Of a stretch of 25,550 bases of DNA, positions 22,798 to 25,550 are shown in pieces. Each line of letters begins with the position of its first letter. The stretch's first letter is position 1. The stretch spans positions 1 to 25,550 of the forward strand of contig CAJOQZ010000101.1 of NCBI GenBank assembly GCA_905236585.1. The letters are read 5' to 3'. The position numbers and the translations under genes are program-made. Below the pieces are notes generated by a model. That model made no database searches. It saw only the letters and a list, made by a program, of their open reading frames with translations, and had not been told where the DNA came from. Source of the DNA: an uncultured Lachnospiraceae bacterium. GTDB taxonomy: Bacteria > Bacillota > Clostridia > Lachnospirales > Lachnospiraceae.

Positions 22798-25065
22798 ATG
22801 GAGCAGAAAATAGAAGCAATAATGAAGAAAAACTTCGGCAGAGGCATCGATCAGTGTACGGATGCGGAAGTTTTTCAGGGTCTTCTCCTGTTGACGAAGG
22901 AGGAAATGGAAGGCCGCCCGGCGATTGCGGGGGACAAAAAGTTATATTATATTTCCGCGGAGTTTTTGATCGGGAAACTTCTTTCGAACAACCTGATTAA
23001 CCTCGGGCTGTATGAAGACGTCAAAAAAGCGCTTGCTAAGCACGGAAAAGAATTGTCTGCGATTGAAGAGTGCGAATTGGAACCGTCTCTCGGCAACGGC
23101 GGCTTGGGTCGCCTCGCCGCGTGCTTTTTGGATTCGATCGCAACGCTGAACCTGCCCGGCGACGGGATCGGACTGAATTACCACTTTGGCCTCTTCGAGC
23201 AGAAATTCGAGCATCACAAACAGAAGGAAGTCAAGAACTTCTGGCTGACGGAGAAGAACTGGCTGGAGCCGAGGGATGTTTCCTTTTCTGTTCCGTTCCG
23301 CTTTTTCACGGCGCATTCGAAGATGTATGACATCGATATTCCTGGGTATGAGGTCAAGGGGACGAACCGGCTGCATCTGTTCGATCTGGATACGGTCGAC
23401 GACAATATCGTAGGCGATGACAGCATCCATTTTGACAAATATGATGTGGCGAAGAATCTGACGCTGTTTTTGTACCCGGACGACAGCGACCGACAGGGGC
23501 AGCTGCTTCGGGTGTATCAGCAGTATTTTATGGTGTCGAACGGAGCGCAGCTCATCTTGAAGGAATGCAGGGACAAGGGCTATGACCTGCATGAACTCGA
23601 TAAGCACGTTGCCATCCAGATCAACGATACACATCCGTCGATGGTGATTCCCGAGTTGATTCGTCTGCTTCAGAATGAGGGGTTTGTACTGGATGAGGCG
23701 ATTGACATTGTGACGAAGACCTGCGCCTATACGAATCACACGATTCTTGCGGAGGCGCTTGAAAAATGGCCGATGGATTATCTCGAAGAAGTGGTTCCGC
23801 ATCTGCTTCCGATCATCCGCGAACTCGACAACCGTCTGCGCAGGAAGTACGACGACAAGAGCACCTACATCATAGACGACGGCGGACGCGTGCACATGGC
23901 GCATATGGATATTCACTACGGGCATTCGGTGAACGGCGTAGCGGCGTTGCATACGGACATATTAAAGAATACGGAGCTGAAGAATTTTTACACCCTTTAT
24001 CCGGAGAAGTTCAATAACAAGACGAACGGCATTACGTTTCGCCGGTGGCTGTTGTACTGCAACCCGCGCCTTACGGGGCTGATCGAGGAACTGATCGGAC
24101 CGGATTTCAAAAAAGATGCGACCAAACTGGAGGGGCTGCTTGCGTACGAGCATGACGAACAGGTGCTTGCGAAAATTCGAAAAGTAAAGCATGCGAACAA
24201 GGTCGATCTCGTAGATTATCTGCAAAAAACGCAGGGCATCTCGCTAAGCGAGGACTGCATCTTCGATGTGCAGGTGAAGCGGCTGCATGAGTACAAGCGG
24301 CAGCAGATGAATGCGCTGTATGCGATTTACAAATATTTGGAAATCAAGAACGGCAACACGCCGGAGCAGCCGATTACGATGATCTTCGGGGCGAAAGCGG
24401 CACCGGCGTATGTGATTGCGAAAGACATTATCCATTTAATCCTCTGTCTGCAGGAACTGTTCAAGAGCGACCCGGAAGTCAACAAGCATCTGCGCCTTGT
24501 CATGCCGGCGAACTACAATGTTACGATGGCGGAGAAACTGATCCCTGCGACGAACCTGTCCGAGCAGATCTCCCTTGCGTCCAAGGAGGCGAGCGGCACG
24601 TCGAATATGAAGTTCATGTTGAACGGCGCCGTAACGATCGGAACCGAGGACGGCGCGAACGTCGAGATTCATGATCTCGTCGGGGATGACAACATCTATA
24701 TCTTTGGGAAAAAGCCGGATGACGTCATCGACCTGTACGCGAGGAGCGCATATGATGCGAATGCGATCTATGAGGAAGACGAAACGATCCATGAACTCGT
24801 GGATTTCATTACGAGCGACGAACTCCTAAAGATCGGCGATATCGATTCGCTCGGCAGGCTTCATCATGAACTGATTTCAAAAGACTGGTTCATGACGCTT
24901 TTGGACTTGAAGGATTATATCAAGACCAAGGATCAGTGCTACCATGATTATGTCGGCGCACGCAAGGACTGGAGCCGCAAGGCGCTTGTGAACATTGCCA
25001 AAGCGGGCTTCTTCTCCTCCGACCGCACAATAGCGGAGTACAACAGGGATATCTGGAAACTGTGA
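22798..25065 (+). CDS. glgP: Glycogen/maltodextrin phosphorylase
   Basis: This PLP enzyme releases glucose-1-phosphate from alpha-1,4-glucans. The protein has 755 residues, shorter than the about 800-840 of many bacterial members, mainly because the N-terminus is short. Conserved features: LEPSLGNGGLGRLAACFLDS (94-113), INDTHPSMVIPELIR (275-289), KTNGITFRRW (408-417), QVKRLHEYKRQ (492-502), and the PLP lysine Lys605 in EASGTSNMKFMLNG, followed by IGTEDGANVEI. The ATG has a modest AAAGGG 9 bases upstream. Together with MalQ it degrades cytosolic maltodextrin or glycogen; the regulatory N-terminal residues of eukaryotic phosphorylases are absent. Confidence 0.95.
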   Translation: MEQKIEAIMKKNFGRGIDQCTDAEVFQGLLLLTKEEMEGRPAIAGDKKLYYISAEFLIGKLLSNNLINLGLYEDVKKALAKHGKELSAIEECELEPSLGNGGLGRLAACFLDSIATLNLPGDGIGLNYHFGLFEQKFEHHKQKEVKNFWLTEKNWLEPRDVSFSVPFRFFTAHSKMYDIDIPGYEVKGTNRLHLFDLDTVDDNIVGDDSIHFDKYDVAKNLTLFLYPDDSDRQGQLLRVYQQYFMVSNGAQLILKECRDKGYDLHELDKHVAIQINDTHPSMVIPELIRLLQNEGFVLDEAIDIVTKTCAYTNHTILAEALEKWPMDYLEEVVPHLLPIIRELDNRLRRKYDDKSTYIIDDGGRVHMAHMDIHYGHSVNGVAALHTDILKNTELKNFYTLYPEKFNNKTNGITFRRWLLYCNPRLTGLIEELIGPDFKKDATKLEGLLAYEHDEQVLAKIRKVKHANKVDLVDYLQKTQGISLSEDCIFDVQVKRLHEYKRQQMNALYAIYKYLEIKNGNTPEQPITMIFGAKAAPAYVIAKDIIHLILCLQELFKSDPEVNKHLRLVMPANYNVTMAEKLIPATNLSEQISLASKEASGTSNMKFMLNGAVTIGTEDGANVEIHDLVGDDNIYIFGKKPDDVIDLYARSAYDANAIYEEDETIHELVDFITSDELLKIGDIDSLGRLHHELISKDWFMTLLDLKDYIKTKDQCYHDYVGARKDWSRKALVNIAKAGFFSSDRTIAEYNRDIWKL

Positions 25066-25078
25066 AAGGAGAGCGACG

Positions 25079-25120
25079 ATGGCAGGCAGAGACGAATTGC
25101 AGACGAGGGGGTGTGAATAA
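25079..25120 (+). CDS. 13-residue ORF with a strong ribosome site
   Basis: AAAGGAGAG begins right after the glgP stop and lies close before an ATG that opens 13 codons (MAGRDELQTRGCE). The TAA overlaps the next ATG as TAATG, so translation could be coupled into the 54-residue gene. It may be a real micropeptide, a leader, or a chance result of a good ribosome site. Confidence 0.3.
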   Translation: MAGRDELQTRGCE

Positions 25121-25284
25121 TGACCAGTCAGGAACAGGTGAGTATGTTGATAGACCAGTTGGATAATGTTCGAAGAGCCATCTATGCGCAAGATACAGAA
25201 AAAGAACTGAAACGCCAGGAGAAGGTTCTGACAATTAAACTTGAAACATATGGTGTGGCAGTGCAAGACCTGCCAAAAGAGTGA
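25120..25284 (+). CDS. Small 54-residue unknown protein
   Basis: An ATG 8 bases after GAGGGGG opens 54 codons ending in TGA. The peptide is soluble, charged and helical throughout (MTSQEQVSMLIDQLDNV, then LKRQEKVLTIKLETYG), and reads like a small coiled-coil or helical protein. It sits 54 bases after glgP and is followed six bases later by a strong terminator hairpin, so it is probably the last gene of the malQ-glgP operon. I do not recognise its family. Confidence 0.6.
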   Translation: MTSQEQVSMLIDQLDNVRRAIYAQDTEKELKRQEKVLTIKLETYGVAVQDLPKE

Positions 25285-25289
25285 AACGA

Positions 25290-25321
25290 AACTCCCCGCG
25301 GCAAATCGCGGGGAGTTCTTT
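25290..25321 (+). terminator. Rho-independent terminator, probably bidirectional
   Basis: The stem AACTCCCCGCG (25290-25300) pairs fully with CGCGGGGAGTT (25307-25317) around the loop GCAAAT. A short T-rich stretch follows on the plus strand and an A-rich stretch precedes it, so it could stop transcription from both the 54-residue gene and the convergent EAL/HDOD gene. Confidence 0.85.
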
Positions 25322-25550
25322 ATGCGCTCATCAAATCCCGATACCACCTGAGCGAATTGAGATACGCCTCATATACGGCGTCCATATTGAGGTTTCCGAT
25401 GATCATCAAGCGGGACACTTCCTGCCAGGAAGCCGTCTCGTATTCTTTCATGAAGTTATAGACAGGGGCGAAGTCGCCGCTGCCGTAGACAAGGGCGTTG
25501 TAAATATGCTGCGAGACGCGGACGCGCTGCAGCGCCTGGTCGATCGGCTC
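25320..25550 (-). CDS. C-terminus of an EAL/HDOD-type signalling protein (partial)
   Basis: Only the last 76 residues are in the window; the gene continues to the right and reads leftward to a TAA. The segment contains YNALVYGSGDFAPVYNFMKEYE, a Trp-x-x-Val helix (WQEVSRLMIIGNL), and the ending YEAYLNSLRWYRDL. This matches the C-terminal helical part of HDOD-containing EAL proteins (YuxH-like), where an EAL domain for cyclic-di-GMP is joined to a modified HD domain. The EAL part lies outside the window, so catalytic status cannot be judged. It converges on the malQ-glgP operon at a shared terminator. Confidence 0.58.
   Translation of the reverse strand, partial: EPIDQALQRVRVSQHIYNALVYGSGDFAPVYNFMKEYETASWQEVSRLMIIGNLNMDAVYEAYLNSLRWYRDLMSA

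Noticed and set aside
22942..23952. Long open frame (336 codons) on the minus strand
   Set aside because: It is antisense to glgP, which has complete phosphorylase motifs. The reverse translation is rich in Arg, Val and Gln without domain signals.
1..25550. CRISPR array, tRNA, rRNA, toxin-antitoxin pair or complete insertion sequence
   Set aside because: No regular short repeats, cloverleaf, rRNA sequence, transposase or paired toxin/antitoxin genes were recognised on either strand.

Overview
The window looks like a piece of a Clostridia chromosome, most likely Lachnospiraceae. The pointers are a cdaA-cdaR pair, a YvyF-type zinc protein beside comF, G-rich Shine-Dalgarno sites, glycogen/maltodextrin genes, UDP-galactopyranose mutase and a RhuM/large-serine-recombinase relic. 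This assignment rests on gene content and recognised protein families; no database search was run.

Layout. (1) 1-2303 is accessory DNA: the 3' part of a RhuM-family gene, open at the window edge, followed by a large serine recombinase broken by an internal deletion with frameshift and by an in-frame amber codon. (2) 2304-2552 has no convincing gene. (3) 2553-4064, minus strand, is a lipoprotein of the ABC_sub_bind type with a long acidic, Ala/Asp/Ser-rich insertion; its promoter lies so close to the ATG that the mRNA may be leaderless. (4) 4101-19798 is a long plus-strand run of 17 tightly packed or overlapping genes: comF, a YvyF-like protein, two unknown membrane proteins, cdaA, cdaR, an HPr protein, leuA, a 48-residue protein, glf, a methyltransferase/kinase-like protein, a cytosolic GH13 enzyme, a HAD phosphatase, an RsgI-middle-domain-like lipoprotein, a Na+/phosphate cotransporter with PhoU tail, a cytidylate-kinase-like protein and a membrane-anchored FKBP. 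(5) 19862-21082, minus strand, is an AlaX-type alanyl-tRNA editing protein. It is divergent from (6) malQ and glgP at 21258-25065, which start from a good sigma-A promoter and are followed by a 13-codon ORF and a 54-residue protein ending at a strong hairpin terminator. (7) The 3' end of an EAL/HDOD-type protein lies on the minus strand at the right edge.

How the genes fit together. CdaA makes c-di-AMP and CdaR regulates it from outside the membrane. The two unknown membrane proteins just upstream and the HPr just downstream are candidates for related functions, because glmM, the usual third gene, is absent. glf and the next gene point to a galactofuranose-containing surface glycan. MalQ and GlgP are the standard cytosolic pair that turns maltodextrin or glycogen into glucose-1-phosphate, and the GH13 enzyme may act on the same substrates.

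No tRNA, rRNA, CRISPR array, complete mobile element or obvious undescribed defence system was seen. The best leads are the unknown membrane proteins next to cdaA, the near-leaderless lipoprotein gene, the lipoprotein with an anti-sigma-like domain but no sigma factor, and the multiply broken recombinase.
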